A stretch of DNA of 64,000 bases from Lentzea terrae (GCF_003265345.1 NZ_QFWW01000001.1:201852-265851); one strand, 5' to 3'; shown: positions 19,353 through 29,033, counted from the first letter of the stretch. The notes: a model not told the origin generated them from the sequence alone. Translations and numbers: made by a program.

Positions 19353-20480
19353 GAACCGCTGTTCGATCTCCTTCACCGCGGCCGCCGCGATCTCAGCGGC
19401 GGCCCGCCGCGGCGAAGGAGCTTCGATGACCTCGCGGACGAGGCGGCGCATGTTCGTGGCGATCTTCGCGAACGCGGACTCCGCGGTGGCCTCGATGTCA
19501 CCGAACAGCGTCCACCACCACCAGGAGTTCGTGGCGGAGTTCGCCACGACGTCCGGGATGACCAACGCATCGATCAGGGCTTCCGCTTCTGCCGTCACCG
19601 GCATGTTCGCGGCTTCGACGATCAGCTTGGCGCGCACGGACGTCACGTTGCCCGCGTTGATCGCGTAGCTCGTCGCGGCCGGGACCAGGACGTCCGCCTC
19701 GACGTCGAGCCACTTCTCGCGGTCGAGCTGGAGGTCAGCGGGCCGCAGCTGCGTGCGGTCGATGCCGGCGTGCGCATCCCGGGACAGCAAAAGGGTTTCC
19801 ACGTCGAGGCCGTCAGGGTTGGCTACTACACCGTGGACATCAGCCAGCCCGACGACCTTGACGCCCGCCTGTGCGAGGTAGCGGGCCGTGGCGCCGCCCA
19901 TCGAGCCGAAGCCCTGCACGAACACGGTGGGGTTCTGAAGCTGAAGGTGCTCGATGCCGGCCAGCGCGGCTTCCGCGACGCCGTAGCCGCCGACCAGTTC
20001 GTCCAGGCTGACGCCGTCGACCGTGACGTTGAAGGCGTCCGCGAGACGTTGGCGGGCCTTCTGCTCGTCGTCCAGCAGCGGGTACACGGCCTGGATCGAC
20101 GACTGCAGGCCGATCTTCGCGATGGCCCGGTCGATGGTCGACTGCCGGAGCCCGAGGTCCTCCCCCATCGTCCAGAACCGCTCGATGTAGGGAGACATGG
20201 CGAACAGGTACGCCGTGAGGACCTCTTCGGCCCGCGGGTCGTACGGGTCGAAGTCGATGCCGCCCTTCGCGCCCCCGAGCGGCACGTAGCGCGCCTCGGG
20301 GTCGTAGTTGAGGGCCTCCTTGGCGGTCATCCCCTCGGCCAGTCCGCGCACCTCGTCGAGGGTGCAGCCGGCCCGCATGCGCAGGCCGCCGCTGCTCACC
20401 CCGCGCACCAGCCGGTCGATGACGAGGTAGCCGCGCGCCTGCGTGGCCGGATCGGTCCAGGTGACCTGGAGATAACTCAT
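19350..20480 (-). CDS. Glu/Leu/Phe/Val dehydrogenase family protein
   Basis: 376 residues. The dehydrogenase signature PLGGAKGGIDFDP carries the catalytic Lys72, and the NAD-binding turn is VFVQGFGSMGG, with LADVHGVVANPDGL after it. Length and motifs fit the NAD(P)-dependent oxidative deaminases that convert an L-amino acid to its 2-oxo acid and ammonia. The substrate (branched-chain, Phe or Glu) cannot be read safely. It is divergent from an APC amino-acid permease, with a shared palindromic operator in the 91-base gap. That pairing suggests uptake and deamination of the same amino acid. It converges on the Pls-type gene with a 14-base gap. Confidence 0.9.
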   Translation of the reverse strand: MSYLQVTWTDPATQARGYLVIDRLVRGVSSGGLRMRAGCTLDEVRGLAEGMTAKEALNYDPEARYVPLGGAKGGIDFDPYDPRAEEVLTAYLFAMSPYIERFWTMGEDLGLRQSTIDRAIAKIGLQSSIQAVYPLLDDEQKARQRLADAFNVTVDGVSLDELVGGYGVAEAALAGIEHLQLQNPTVFVQGFGSMGGATARYLAQAGVKVVGLADVHGVVANPDGLDVETLLLSRDAHAGIDRTQLRPADLQLDREKWLDVEADVLVPAATSYAINAGNVTSVRAKLIVEAANMPVTAEAEALIDALVIPDVVANSATNSWWWWTLFGDIEATAESAFAKIATNMRRLVREVIEAPSPRRAAAEIAAAAVKEIEQRF

Positions 20481-20533
20481 CGCCTACACCCCTTGACTTC
20501 AGCCTATGACCGCGGTCACATGGTCCGGCCAAA

Positions 20534-20555
20534 TAACTGACTGACGACTCAGTTA
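20534..20555. promoter_or_regulatory. Palindromic operator A (amino-acid dehydrogenase / permease promoter)
   Basis: TAACTGA (20534-20540) and TCAGTTA (20549-20555) are exact complements around the 8-base core CTGACGAC. The site ends 16 bases before the permease GTG and lies 53 bases upstream of the dehydrogenase start, so it can control both. A nearly identical site (19 of 22 positions) occurs at 33825-33846 before the acyl-CoA dehydrogenase operon. The symmetry suits a TetR- or GntR-type dimer; the regulator is not evident in the window. Confidence 0.65.
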
Positions 20556-20571
20556 ATCATCTGGAGGGCCC

Positions 20572-22068
20572 GTGAGCGAGGTACAGCCTCTCAGCGGCAA
20601 CTGGCTCAGCGAACGCACCCACCTGCGCAAGTCACTCCGCCGGGTGGACGTCACGTTCTACCTGCTCTGCACCCTCGTCGGCCTGGACACGATCGGCAGC
20701 GTGGCCGCCAACGGGCCGCAGGGCCTCGTCTGGATGGTGATCCTGGCGGTGGTGTTCTTCCTGCCGTACGGGTTCCTGACCACCGAGCTGGGCACGGCGT
20801 TCCCGATCGAGGGCGGCCCGTACGTGTGGACCAAGCTCGCGTTCGGGCGCCTCGCCGCCGGGATCAACCAGGTCCTGTACTGGCTGTCCAACCCGCTGTG
20901 GCTGGGCGGCACGCTGTCGATCATCGCGGTGACGACGTTCGAGACGTTCTTTTTGCCGTTGGGCATGGTGGGCAAGCACATCGCGGGCCTCGTGTTCATC
21001 TGGATCGGCGTGCTCGCCGTGGCGGCGTCGTTGCGGATCGGCAAGTGGGTGCCCATCGCGGGCGCGTTCGCGCGGATCGTGCTGCTGGGCTTCTTCACGC
21101 TGTCGGTGGTGGTCTACGCGGTTCGCAACGGCGTGCAACCGTTGTCCGGCGGGGACTTCGTGCCGACGTGGGCCGGGTTCGTGGCGCTGGTGCCCGTGCT
21201 GATCTTCAACTACGTCGGGTTCGAGCTGCCCTCGACCGCGACGGAGGAGATGACCGACCCGCAGAAGACCGTGCCGTTCGCGATCCTGCGGGCGGGCATC
21301 GCGTCGTTCCTGTTGTACGGCGGGCCGATTCTCGGGATTCTGCTGGTGGTGCCTGCCTCCCAGATCCAGGGGCTGGGCGGGTTCATCGACGCGGCCAAGC
21401 AGGTGATGACCGTGTACGGCGGATCTGTCGCTGCGGACGGAACCGTGACGCTGACCGGTGCTGGCGCCGTACTGGGCACCGTGTGCGCGGCCGGGTTGAT
21501 CATCGGCGTGCTGACTTCCGGTGTCTCGTGGGCGATCGGCGCACACCGGGCGCAGGCGGTCGCGTGTGCGGACGGCGCCGGGCCTGCGTATCTGGGTCGT
21601 CTGTCTTCTCGCTACGGCACGCCGTTGCGGGTGAACGTCCTTTCCGGACTGCTGGCGTCCGTCGTGCTGGTGACGGCGTTGAACCTGACGGGCGGCAACT
21701 CCGAGAAGTACTTCACCGCCGGGCTCGCGCTGGTGATCTCGACGACGTTCATCAGCTACCTGCTGACGTTCCCGTCGATGCTGGTGCTGCGGCGTAAGCT
21801 GCCCGACGCGGTCAGGCCGTTCCGTGCTCCTTTTGCGTTGCTGACAACGGTTCTGACGACCGGACTGGTGGCGTTCACCGTGGTCGTGCTGATCTGGCCG
21901 GTGGAGCTGCCTGCCGCTTTTGCCGGCGAGCGGACGGCTTACACGTTGTCGCAGGTGGTTCCGCTGCTGATCGTGATCGGCATCGGTTTCCTCTTCTACG
22001 CGCTGGGTGCGCCTACCCGTGCGTTGGACCGGGAACTGCACCGGGACTTCATTTCGACATCTGGATGA
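20572..22068 (+). CDS. APC-family amino-acid permease
   Basis: 498 residues from the GTG at 20572, with GGAGGG just before it. About 12 membrane segments; the first begins FYLLCTLVGLDTIGSVAANG, carrying the unwound-helix glycine motif of APC transporters. FPIEGGPYVWTKLAFGRL follows segment 2, as in the amino acid-polyamine-organocation family. It is divergent from the amino-acid dehydrogenase and shares operator A, so import of that enzyme's substrate is the likely job. The last 20 bases overlap the end of the convergent rho-like gene. Confidence 0.9.
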   Translation: MSEVQPLSGNWLSERTHLRKSLRRVDVTFYLLCTLVGLDTIGSVAANGPQGLVWMVILAVVFFLPYGFLTTELGTAFPIEGGPYVWTKLAFGRLAAGINQVLYWLSNPLWLGGTLSIIAVTTFETFFLPLGMVGKHIAGLVFIWIGVLAVAASLRIGKWVPIAGAFARIVLLGFFTLSVVVYAVRNGVQPLSGGDFVPTWAGFVALVPVLIFNYVGFELPSTATEEMTDPQKTVPFAILRAGIASFLLYGGPILGILLVVPASQIQGLGGFIDAAKQVMTVYGGSVAADGTVTLTGAGAVLGTVCAAGLIIGVLTSGVSWAIGAHRAQAVACADGAGPAYLGRLSSRYGTPLRVNVLSGLLASVVLVTALNLTGGNSEKYFTAGLALVISTTFISYLLTFPSMLVLRRKLPDAVRPFRAPFALLTTVLTTGLVAFTVVVLIWPVELPAAFAGERTAYTLSQVVPLLIVIGIGFLFYALGAPTRALDRELHRDFISTSG

Positions 22069-23074
22069 GGAACTCCGCGTTGCTCCCGGTCTTGCGCAGT
22101 CCTTCGAGAAGCACGTCGATCTCGCGCTCGGCCATGGCCCGGCGCATCACGTCCGTGATGGCGAGCTCCTGCGGGGAGACCAGCAGCTCCGCCTTGCGCG
22201 TACTGGACTGGTGGAGGTCGACCGCCGGGTAGACCCGCTTCTGGGCTGCCTTGCGGTCGAGCTTCAGCTCGGCGTTGCCGGTGCTCTTGAGCTCCTCGAA
22301 GATCACCGTGTCGGCCAGCGACCCGGTCTCGACGAGCGCGGTGGCGAAGATCGTGAGGCTGCCACCTTCCTCGATGTTCCTTGCGGCACCGAGAAACTGC
22401 TTCGGCGGAGTGAGCGCTGTCGAGTCGACGCCGCCGCTGAGGATGCGGCCGCCGTTGGGCGCGGCGAGGTTGTACGCGCGGCCAAGACGCGTGAGCGAGT
22501 CGAGCAGGATCACGACGTCCTGCCCGTCCTCGACGAGCCGCTTGGCCCGTTCCACGGCCAGTTCCGCGGTGGCGACGTGCTCCCTGGGGTGCTCGTCGAA
22601 CGTGGAGGTGAACATCTCGCCCGGAATGCTCGTCCGCATGTCCGTGACCTCTTCGGGCCGTTCGCCGACGAGCGCGACGATCAGGTGGCACTCGGGGTTG
22701 TTCTTGGCGATGGCCTGCGCGATGTGCTGCAGCACAATGGTCTTGCCGGCCTTGGGAGGCGCCACGATGAGCGCCCGCTGCCCCTTGCCGACGGGCATGA
22801 CCAGGTCGATGGTCCTGCTGGTGAGCTCGTACGGGTCGTGCTCCAGTCGCAGTCGCTCGTTGGGGTAGAGCGGCGTCAGGTCCGCGAACCTGGGCCTGCG
22901 GTGGGGCTTGCGCCCGTTGACGGTGTCGACGCTGACGAGCCGGTCGCCCTGTGCCTCGCCGCTGATCTGGTCGCCGCGGCGCAGGTCGTGCTGCTTGACG
23001 AGGCTCTGCGGAACTTGCGGCCCGTCAACGAGAAATGCCTTCTTGTTGCGTATGTCGAGTACACCGATGTGCAT
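22049..23074 (-). CDS. rho: Short transcription termination factor Rho (paralogue lacking the long N-terminal extension)
   Basis: 341 residues with a full Rho core: an OB-like RNA-binding beginning (MHIGVLDIRNKKAFLVDG), Walker A APPKAGKT (105-112), Walker B VVILLDSLTRL, the Q-loop region GGVDSTALTPPKQFLGAARN, and the C-terminal motif RKAELLVSPQEL. Housekeeping Rho of high-G+C actinobacteria is usually over 600 residues, with a long Arg/Asp-rich insert; E. coli Rho is about 419. This one lacks the N-terminal helical Rho_N domain, so it is probably a second, specialised Rho. It has its own promoter-like sequence and a leader of about 200 bases. It converges on the permease gene with a 20-base overlap. 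Confidence 0.9.
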   Translation of the reverse strand: MHIGVLDIRNKKAFLVDGPQVPQSLVKQHDLRRGDQISGEAQGDRLVSVDTVNGRKPHRRPRFADLTPLYPNERLRLEHDPYELTSRTIDLVMPVGKGQRALIVAPPKAGKTIVLQHIAQAIAKNNPECHLIVALVGERPEEVTDMRTSIPGEMFTSTFDEHPREHVATAELAVERAKRLVEDGQDVVILLDSLTRLGRAYNLAAPNGGRILSGGVDSTALTPPKQFLGAARNIEEGGSLTIFATALVETGSLADTVIFEELKSTGNAELKLDRKAAQKRVYPAVDLHQSSTRKAELLVSPQELAITDVMRRAMAEREIDVLLEGLRKTGSNAEFLIQMSK

Positions 23075-23284
23075 CGGTCTGTCCTTTCAGGAGGGTTGCT
23101 TGAATGGCGCCTCGTCGACTCCGCACGCAGGGTGTGGTGGAGGAGAGCGCTGCAGATGCGTTCGGAGGCATCTGATGTGGGTCCGCCAGCGTGAGAAACT
23201 GGGGATGTGCACTGCGGACTTCGGATGGTCCAGCAGCTGGTCGGAACTTACGTGCGCTCGGTGCGCACCGCCGGTTACAAACGG

Positions 23285-23293
23285 ACTGTAGCA
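23285..23293 (-). promoter_or_regulatory. Candidate extended -10 promoter for the short rho gene
   Basis: On the minus strand TGCTACAGT is a good extended -10 element (TGN before TACAGT). Transcription from there would give a leader of roughly 200 bases before the ATG at 23074. E. coli rho has a long leader used for autogenous attenuation, so this could be similar. I see no convincing -35 box. The rest of 23075-23315 shows no gene. Confidence 0.35.
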
Positions 23294-23315
23294 GACAACG
23301 TCGAGAGCGCGCTTG

Positions 23316-23876
23316 TTATTCCGCGCACTTCTTCCACGACAGCCGGAACGTCGTGGTCACGCTGGAGTCGGTCGAGTCCATGGTCATGAAGCTGGCCGTG
23401 CCCTTGCCGTTGACCTTCAGCTCGGCCTCGATCGTCAACGGCTTGCGGTCCTTGCACGGCCCGTGGACGACGCCGTCCGGCCGGTCGGTGACGTGCCAGT
23501 TGTCGCTCATCGGCGCCTGATACGTGTGCCTGCTGTGCCGCGTCGGGAACCCCGGGAAGTGGTAACTGTTGCGCGCGGTGCCTTTCGCGCCGTCGGTGAG
23601 GTGCGCGAACCCGCGGAAATCCGTCGCCGCGATGCCGTACGTGTACCCCGGCACATGGTTGATCCGAAGCGCGATCGTGCAGCTCTTCTTGGCCTCACTG
23701 CCGTTGCCCTGCACCAGGAAGTCGCTGTACGTCACCGTGAACGCCTCGTTGTCCTGCGACATCGCGACGGTCGTGGTGTTGGCACGACAGCCGGTGCCGC
23801 TGACGCTCACCACCTCGACCGTCACCGGGCCGGGAGGCGGGACGAGCGAAGCCAGCAGTGCCACCACAGCCAACAT
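23316..23876 (-). CDS. Secreted DUF4360 protein
   Basis: 186 residues with a short signal sequence (MLAVVALLASLVPPPGPV). The mature part has GTGCRANTTTVAMSQDNEAFTVTYSDF near its beginning, TIALRINHVPGYTYGI, and a final LSWKKC, the DUF4360 pattern; four Cys may form disulphides. GAGGAGG lies just before the ATG at 23876. It starts 30 bases after the end of the NACHT gene on the same strand, so the two may share a transcript. Nothing ties a secreted protein to a cytoplasmic NLR, and this may be only proximity. Function of the family is unknown. Confidence 0.83.
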   Translation of the reverse strand: MLAVVALLASLVPPPGPVTVEVVSVSGTGCRANTTTVAMSQDNEAFTVTYSDFLVQGNGSEAKKSCTIALRINHVPGYTYGIAATDFRGFAHLTDGAKGTARNSYHFPGFPTRHSRHTYQAPMSDNWHVTDRPDGVVHGPCKDRKPLTIEAELKVNGKGTASFMTMDSTDSSVTTTFRLSWKKCAE

Positions 23877-23906
23877 CGAGGCCTCCTCACGTCGCTGTGG
23901 GAGAAC

Positions 23907-26900
23907 CTATCGGGCTCGGCAATCACGCAAACGGACGAGCAGAGCCCGCGCGTCCTCCCGCATCAGCTCGCTCCACCGGGCGAGATCGCGTGCGGCGCCG
24001 CGCCGCACGTGCCACGGCGCGGTCTCGTCCCACGCCACCGCCCGCGCGATCACCGATCCCACCTCCCGCTGATCCCGCCGCATCTTCACCAACGCACGCG
24101 CACAGCGCATCCGCACCACGGGGTTCGGCTCACTCATCCCCATCGCCTGCAACGACGACACCACCCGAGCCGAGTCGATTCCACCAATACGCCGCAACAC
24201 CTGCACGCGCCGCATGGGATCCGCTTGCTCAACCAGTCCGGTGAGAACGGTCAACGCCTCGGCGCGGGCGGACCTCTCAGCCTGGTGGAGGATCACGGCC
24301 GCCTTCGCTCGTGTCAGGGCCGGGAGCTGGGAATCAGCGATCATCGCACGGGCAGCCAGTGCCGCGCGTCTTCTTCCCGTCGCGCTGAAATCGGTCAAGT
24401 GCCCGGCCGCCCGGACACGCATCGCCGGCCGCTCTCTCGGGTCGGTGGCAACCTTCTCGAGCACCTGCACGCCAGCGGCTCGGTCTTCGGGCGTGCACAG
24501 CCCGAGCCTCCACGCCGCCCGAACGCGTGCGGTGACCAGCTCGCCGGCGTCATCGCGGACCCCACGGACAACGTCCAGCTTGCCGGCAGTGAACTGACCA
24601 TCGATGCGCCGCCACGAAGGTGTAGCGCACAGGACCTCTTTCGCAGCGGCGCTCAGTTCCGCGTTGATGTGGTCCAGCAGGCGTGCGGCTGCGTACCGCA
24701 CCCGGAACGGCAGACTCTCGTCCTCGACCTCGGTAACCGCCTCGTCGTGCACGCGCCACCAGTGCGCCTGACCCGTTTCCGCGAGAGCCGACCGCGCGGC
24801 TCGTCCCTCGATGCGCTCGAGAACCGCGACCGACTCGGACTTGAAGACGCACGACACCCCGAAGAGCGCGACCGCGGCCCTCGCGCGTTCTCCGGAAGTG
24901 GTCTCCGGTGCCGCGATGACATCGCGGATCTCCGCGACAACCTCGTCGCGCAATGGCAGGTCGTCCCACTGGTCACGGGACGGCACCCGGTTGTCGATCG
25001 GGATCGAGCGATCGTGCAGCCGCGAACGCTCCAGATCGGTGCGCACCCGGCGAGGCAGCGTGGTGATCAACATTCGCCACGCCTTCGCGCTCACGTCCGG
25101 ACTGCGCAGAATCCCGGCCACCGCCCGCTCATAGCGTGGCGTTAGCGGACGCAGCAGCATGTGCAGCCGCTCCAGCACCTGCGCGCGCTCCTCCAACGGG
25201 ATGTTCGGATCCTCCGCGAGACGCCACTGGGTCGCCATCGACGACGCGCTCTTCCTCCGATCGAGCTGGGCGAGCCGCAAAGCCGCACTGCCGCGTTCAT
25301 CGGCTGGTGCGTTGCCGTTGTCGATCACAGCCTGCAGTGAGCCGGTCACCTCGTCCAGTGCGGACTTCTCCACCAACACCAGGTAGTAGAGCGCCCACTG
25401 CCATGTCCAGTAAGGCAGCAAGTCGTCCTTTACCAGTCGGCGCAGTTCGGCGCGGTCCCCGAGCACGGCAGCAGCCATGATCAGGTCCATCGAGATGAGC
25501 GCGCCACCGGTCAGCTGAGCACGAAAACGGCCTGCCATGTCAACATTTGCCGAGCGCAGCTCGCTGACAAGGCTCTTCAGCTTGTCGAACTGGAAGTAAC
25601 GCGTCGTGGTCACGAGCAGATCCGCGGCACTGTCGAGATGCGTCGGACGCCGGGAGGCCAGGAGCACGGCCGCCTCGGCCCGCGCGTCGCGAGCGAGGCC
25701 GGGGAAGGCCACCAGACGTTCCAGAGCCGTCAGCACGTCCTCGTCGTCGCCGTGTCCCAGCTTCTCCAGCGCCAGCACGGCTTTCCACGCCCGCTGGACC
25801 GAAGTCCGTTCGTCGGTGAGGACTTTCCGCAGCGCTTCCGCCAGCACTCGGCGCGGGCCAGGTCCGGTGGAGGCGTGATAGGAGACGACGTAGGGAAAGT
25901 CCGTGATCATCGTGGTCCCGGTGATGATCTGACGCAGTTCCTCGGCCGACTCCCGCTCGAAACGGCCGCCGAGCGCGCTGAGCCCGTTCGCGGCGGTGAT
26001 CCGGATCCGCATCGATCGCCGCACGCCACGAGCGGCTGTTCGCAGAATGTCCGCGGCTTCCTCTGACCGGCGGCCGTCCTGCGCCGACACCGCGGTGGCC
26101 AGGTCGAACATCACGTCTCCGGCCGCTTCCGGCGACCGGGCGCAGTCCAGGAGCGCCTCCAGCGCCTCGTCACCGGCTCCGGTCCGGACGAGCTCTCGGT
26201 AGGCACCAGGCATTGCCAGCGGCCGCAGGTGTGCGATCACCCGCGGGTGGTGGTCCGGTCCCGACCTGATGAGCGTGTTGGCAGCGCGGCAACGGACGTC
26301 GGCGTCCACATCTGGGTCGGCGAGCAGATCGTGCAGAGCCCGCAGCGCTTGTTCTCGGTAGGGCTCGCCGAGATCCACGAGTTCGTCGAGGACGGTGACG
26401 TGATCGTGGGAGCCGAGTGGTGCGCAGGCACCGGACAAGGCGGCCGCCGCTTCGTCGCGAAAGGCTGGACCGACCTTTCCGATGGCAGCCGCCGCACGCC
26501 GGACGTTGTTCCAGTTCTGGTGGCGTTCACTGATCATCTGCCGCAGGCCGGCGAGCGCGACCTCGCGGTGCGGCCCGTACGTGACCAGGTGACCGAGCAG
26601 GACCGAGCGGTCCAGATCGCGGACCGCACTGCCGACGAACGCGGCTGTCAGCTCGCCTGCCGTCTTCCTGTGGTCTGGTCCCAGCTCACCCAAGGCCCTT
26701 GCCGCGGCGACCCGGCCGTAGGCATCCCGGCGCGGTTCGGTGAGCCGCGCGGTCAGTTCGGCGGCCGCCAGGTCGAGGTGGGTTGAACTGATCGAGGCCA
26801 GGCCGAGCGCGGCGTCGGACCACACGAAGTAGGTGGACGCCGGACTGCGCAGCAACGCGAGGAAGTGGCCGGCGCAGACGTCCGCGAACTCCGGACCGAT

Positions 26901-28982
26901 CTCCAGCAGGCCGGTCGCAGCTTCGACGACGTGCTGTGGCGGTGCGTCCACATCGGACAAGGTTCGGGTCAGGACCCCGATCGCGAACGTGCGTGCTTCC
27001 CCGTCGAACGCGGCCAGGATCACGGCGGCAGCGCGGACCGATGGACCAGAGGCGTCGAGATCCGCGAGCACCGCGCGGAGCCCGCGCTCAGCGGCTTCGC
27101 GTTCGCTGGTTCCGCACTGCGCCAACGCTTCCGCCGCCATGAGCCGGTCCGGCACCGAGGCCTGTGGCTCATCCACCAGGTCGTGCAGGAACCGGACGGC
27201 ATCTGGTGTGTGCGGGCCGCGGACGCGCACCGCCAGTGCCGTGGCGGCCTCCGCTCGTGAGCTCCAGGGCGCGTCGGCACAGTTCATCAGGCGGATCAGC
27301 CACCGAGCCAGGCCCGGGAACCGGGTGGCGCGCGAAGCCTCGGCGAGGATGTCGGCTGCGTGGTAGTGCGTGGTCATGGCCCAGTCCCAGACGGTCGCGA
27401 AGAACGCCTCCGTTCTGGCTGCCGAAGCCGGCAGGTGGTGGGCCAGCAGGCGACCCGCGAGGAGGTGCTCGCCACCGGTGCCCTGCTGCAGCCAGTCCAG
27501 CAGGCGGTCGGCTTCACACGGGTGCAGCCGGGCGTGGTGCAACAGCACGGCTCGGGCGAAGCGGCCCGCGTCATGGGCGTCGGCGGCGTGCAGCAGATCG
27601 GCGAACACGGTGGGACAGAACTCGTCGGGCAGTTCGCGGGCGCAGGACGTCGCGGCGAGGTGTTCGGCGAAGCTGTGGTGCAGGAAGGCGAGGTCCTCGC
27701 CGCGCAGGACGAACGGGCCGACCGAGAGCAGGTAGTCGGTCAGTTGTTCTTGCCACGACGTTGAATCCGGGACCTCGTGCCGAGTCACCCAGGTGCGCGC
27801 GGCGTGGACGAGCGAGGTCTCGGTCTCCAGACGGGTGCGCGCCAGGTGCTCCAGGAGTTTCTCGCGGTCGAAACGGTCCGGCTGGTCGCGACGGATGTGC
27901 GCGAGATAGGTCTCGTAGAGGGAGTACTGGTTGCCGGGCAACGGTTGTGCGCTGTACTCACCGAAGATGATCGCGGCGATCGTGGCCAGCAGCGGGACCT
28001 GGACGAGTTCGTCGAGGTGGGCTTCGCGGATCTGCCGGAGGAACCGTTGTGCGTCGGCTTCGGGGAACCAGTTGGCAGCGAAGCGTCGCAGCGCCACAGA
28101 GTCGAAGGGCTGCAACTCGTAACGGACCGCGCCGATGCGGTGCAGCGGGGCGAGGGCGCCGCCTTCGGTGGGACGGGTGGTGAGCAGGATTCGGTAGGTT
28201 CCGTCCGATGCCCAGGCCGCGAGGGCGCTGACCAGGCGCAGACGCTGGCCGGTGTCGGCGACCTCGTCCAGTGCGTCGACGATCAGCAACCAGCGGCAAC
28301 CGACCGCGCGGCCCGTGAAGAGGTCCCGGTCGACCGGTTCGCGCAGGAGCGGGCCGTACTCCGCAGCCGCGCTGTTCGCCAGCGCTTGGGCGAACGGCAC
28401 GTCGAGGTGGGCGGCGAGGGTGCGGGCGGTGATCTTGAGCGGGACGACCGGTTCGGACAGCGGAGCTTCGTCGCGCCGCGTCCAGTGCCCGGCGATGTCC
28501 GCAGCCAGGCGCAGGGCCAGGGTGGACTTGCCGAGGCCGGGGCCGCCGGTGACGACGAGGTGCGCGTCGCCGTCGAGAGCCTCGTTCACCCTGCGGGACG
28601 GCGGGCGGACGGTGATCCGCACGACCGGACGGGCCGGAGTCTCGATCAGTCTGCCATCGTCGTCGAGTACTGGACCCTGGCGTGGTTGTTCGGGTTCCTC
28701 GACCGCGCTGCCGAGGTCCTGGCGGACGTAGACGGTGTCCAACGACGGTTTGCGCGCGCCCGGCAGGCGGTACGGGCTTTCGTGCGCGGCCTGAATCTGC
28801 GCCCACAGCAACGACCGGATCTCCGGCGGTGGCTGCTCCGCCTCAGCCCACGTCCGCGGCGTCGCGAAGGTGGGTCTGGGCTCCTTGCCCGTGTGGAGGT
28901 GCACGTCGCCGTGGACGTTGTTGGCCTGGAACACCGTGCCGATGACATCGCCTGTGGTGAAGTCCAGGTCGTCGTGCGCCAT
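23907..28982 (-). CDS. NACHT-domain STAND NTPase with HEAT-like solenoid and N-terminal RHIM/BASS-like amyloid motif (bacterial NLR)
   Basis: 1691 residues. Residues 11-30 hold a GxVIGTVFQA...VHGDVHLH segment resembling the RHIM-like bacterial amyloid signalling motifs at the ends of actinobacterial NLRs. The NACHT ATPase follows: Walker A TGGPGLGKST (145-154), Walker B WLLIVDALDE (231-240), then TTRPTEGG. From about residue 450 to the end come about 1200 residues of Leu/Ala-rich helical repeats (HEAT-like), the usual ligand sensor. No enzymatic effector domain is fused, so the motif would recruit a separate effector by amyloid templating. Anti-phage defence is the known role of many such proteins; the trigger here is unknown. 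It may be co-transcribed with the operon ending 51 bases upstream. Confidence 0.88.
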   Translation of the reverse strand: MAHDDLDFTTGDVIGTVFQANNVHGDVHLHTGKEPRPTFATPRTWAEAEQPPPEIRSLLWAQIQAAHESPYRLPGARKPSLDTVYVRQDLGSAVEEPEQPRQGPVLDDDGRLIETPARPVVRITVRPPSRRVNEALDGDAHLVVTGGPGLGKSTLALRLAADIAGHWTRRDEAPLSEPVVPLKITARTLAAHLDVPFAQALANSAAAEYGPLLREPVDRDLFTGRAVGCRWLLIVDALDEVADTGQRLRLVSALAAWASDGTYRILLTTRPTEGGALAPLHRIGAVRYELQPFDSVALRRFAANWFPEADAQRFLRQIREAHLDELVQVPLLATIAAIIFGEYSAQPLPGNQYSLYETYLAHIRRDQPDRFDREKLLEHLARTRLETETSLVHAARTWVTRHEVPDSTSWQEQLTDYLLSVGPFVLRGEDLAFLHHSFAEHLAATSCARELPDEFCPTVFADLLHAADAHDAGRFARAVLLHHARLHPCEADRLLDWLQQGTGGEHLLAGRLLAHHLPASAARTEAFFATVWDWAMTTHYHAADILAEASRATRFPGLARWLIRLMNCADAPWSSRAEAATALAVRVRGPHTPDAVRFLHDLVDEPQASVPDRLMAAEALAQCGTSEREAAERGLRAVLADLDASGPSVRAAAVILAAFDGEARTFAIGVLTRTLSDVDAPPQHVVEAATGLLEIGPEFADVCAGHFLALLRSPASTYFVWSDAALGLASISSTHLDLAAAELTARLTEPRRDAYGRVAAARALGELGPDHRKTAGELTAAFVGSAVRDLDRSVLLGHLVTYGPHREVALAGLRQMISERHQNWNNVRRAAAAIGKVGPAFRDEAAAALSGACAPLGSHDHVTVLDELVDLGEPYREQALRALHDLLADPDVDADVRCRAANTLIRSGPDHHPRVIAHLRPLAMPGAYRELVRTGAGDEALEALLDCARSPEAAGDVMFDLATAVSAQDGRRSEEAADILRTAARGVRRSMRIRITAANGLSALGGRFERESAEELRQIITGTTMITDFPYVVSYHASTGPGPRRVLAEALRKVLTDERTSVQRAWKAVLALEKLGHGDDEDVLTALERLVAFPGLARDARAEAAVLLASRRPTHLDSAADLLVTTTRYFQFDKLKSLVSELRSANVDMAGRFRAQLTGGALISMDLIMAAAVLGDRAELRRLVKDDLLPYWTWQWALYYLVLVEKSALDEVTGSLQAVIDNGNAPADERGSAALRLAQLDRRKSASSMATQWRLAEDPNIPLEERAQVLERLHMLLRPLTPRYERAVAGILRSPDVSAKAWRMLITTLPRRVRTDLERSRLHDRSIPIDNRVPSRDQWDDLPLRDEVVAEIRDVIAAPETTSGERARAAVALFGVSCVFKSESVAVLERIEGRAARSALAETGQAHWWRVHDEAVTEVEDESLPFRVRYAAARLLDHINAELSAAAKEVLCATPSWRRIDGQFTAGKLDVVRGVRDDAGELVTARVRAAWRLGLCTPEDRAAGVQVLEKVATDPRERPAMRVRAAGHLTDFSATGRRRAALAARAMIADSQLPALTRAKAAVILHQAERSARAEALTVLTGLVEQADPMRRVQVLRRIGGIDSARVVSSLQAMGMSEPNPVVRMRCARALVKMRRDQREVGSVIARAVAWDETAPWHVRRGAARDLARWSELMREDARALLVRLRDCRAR

Positions 28983-29033
28983 CGGGGGATGGTCCCACGA
29001 ACCGGCCGTGCATTTTGTGCCAAATCAAGGACG

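Noticed and set aside
23316..23876. DUF4360 protein as effector of the NACHT protein
   Set aside because: It has a secretion signal and no matching amyloid motif, so it would not meet the cytoplasmic NLR.
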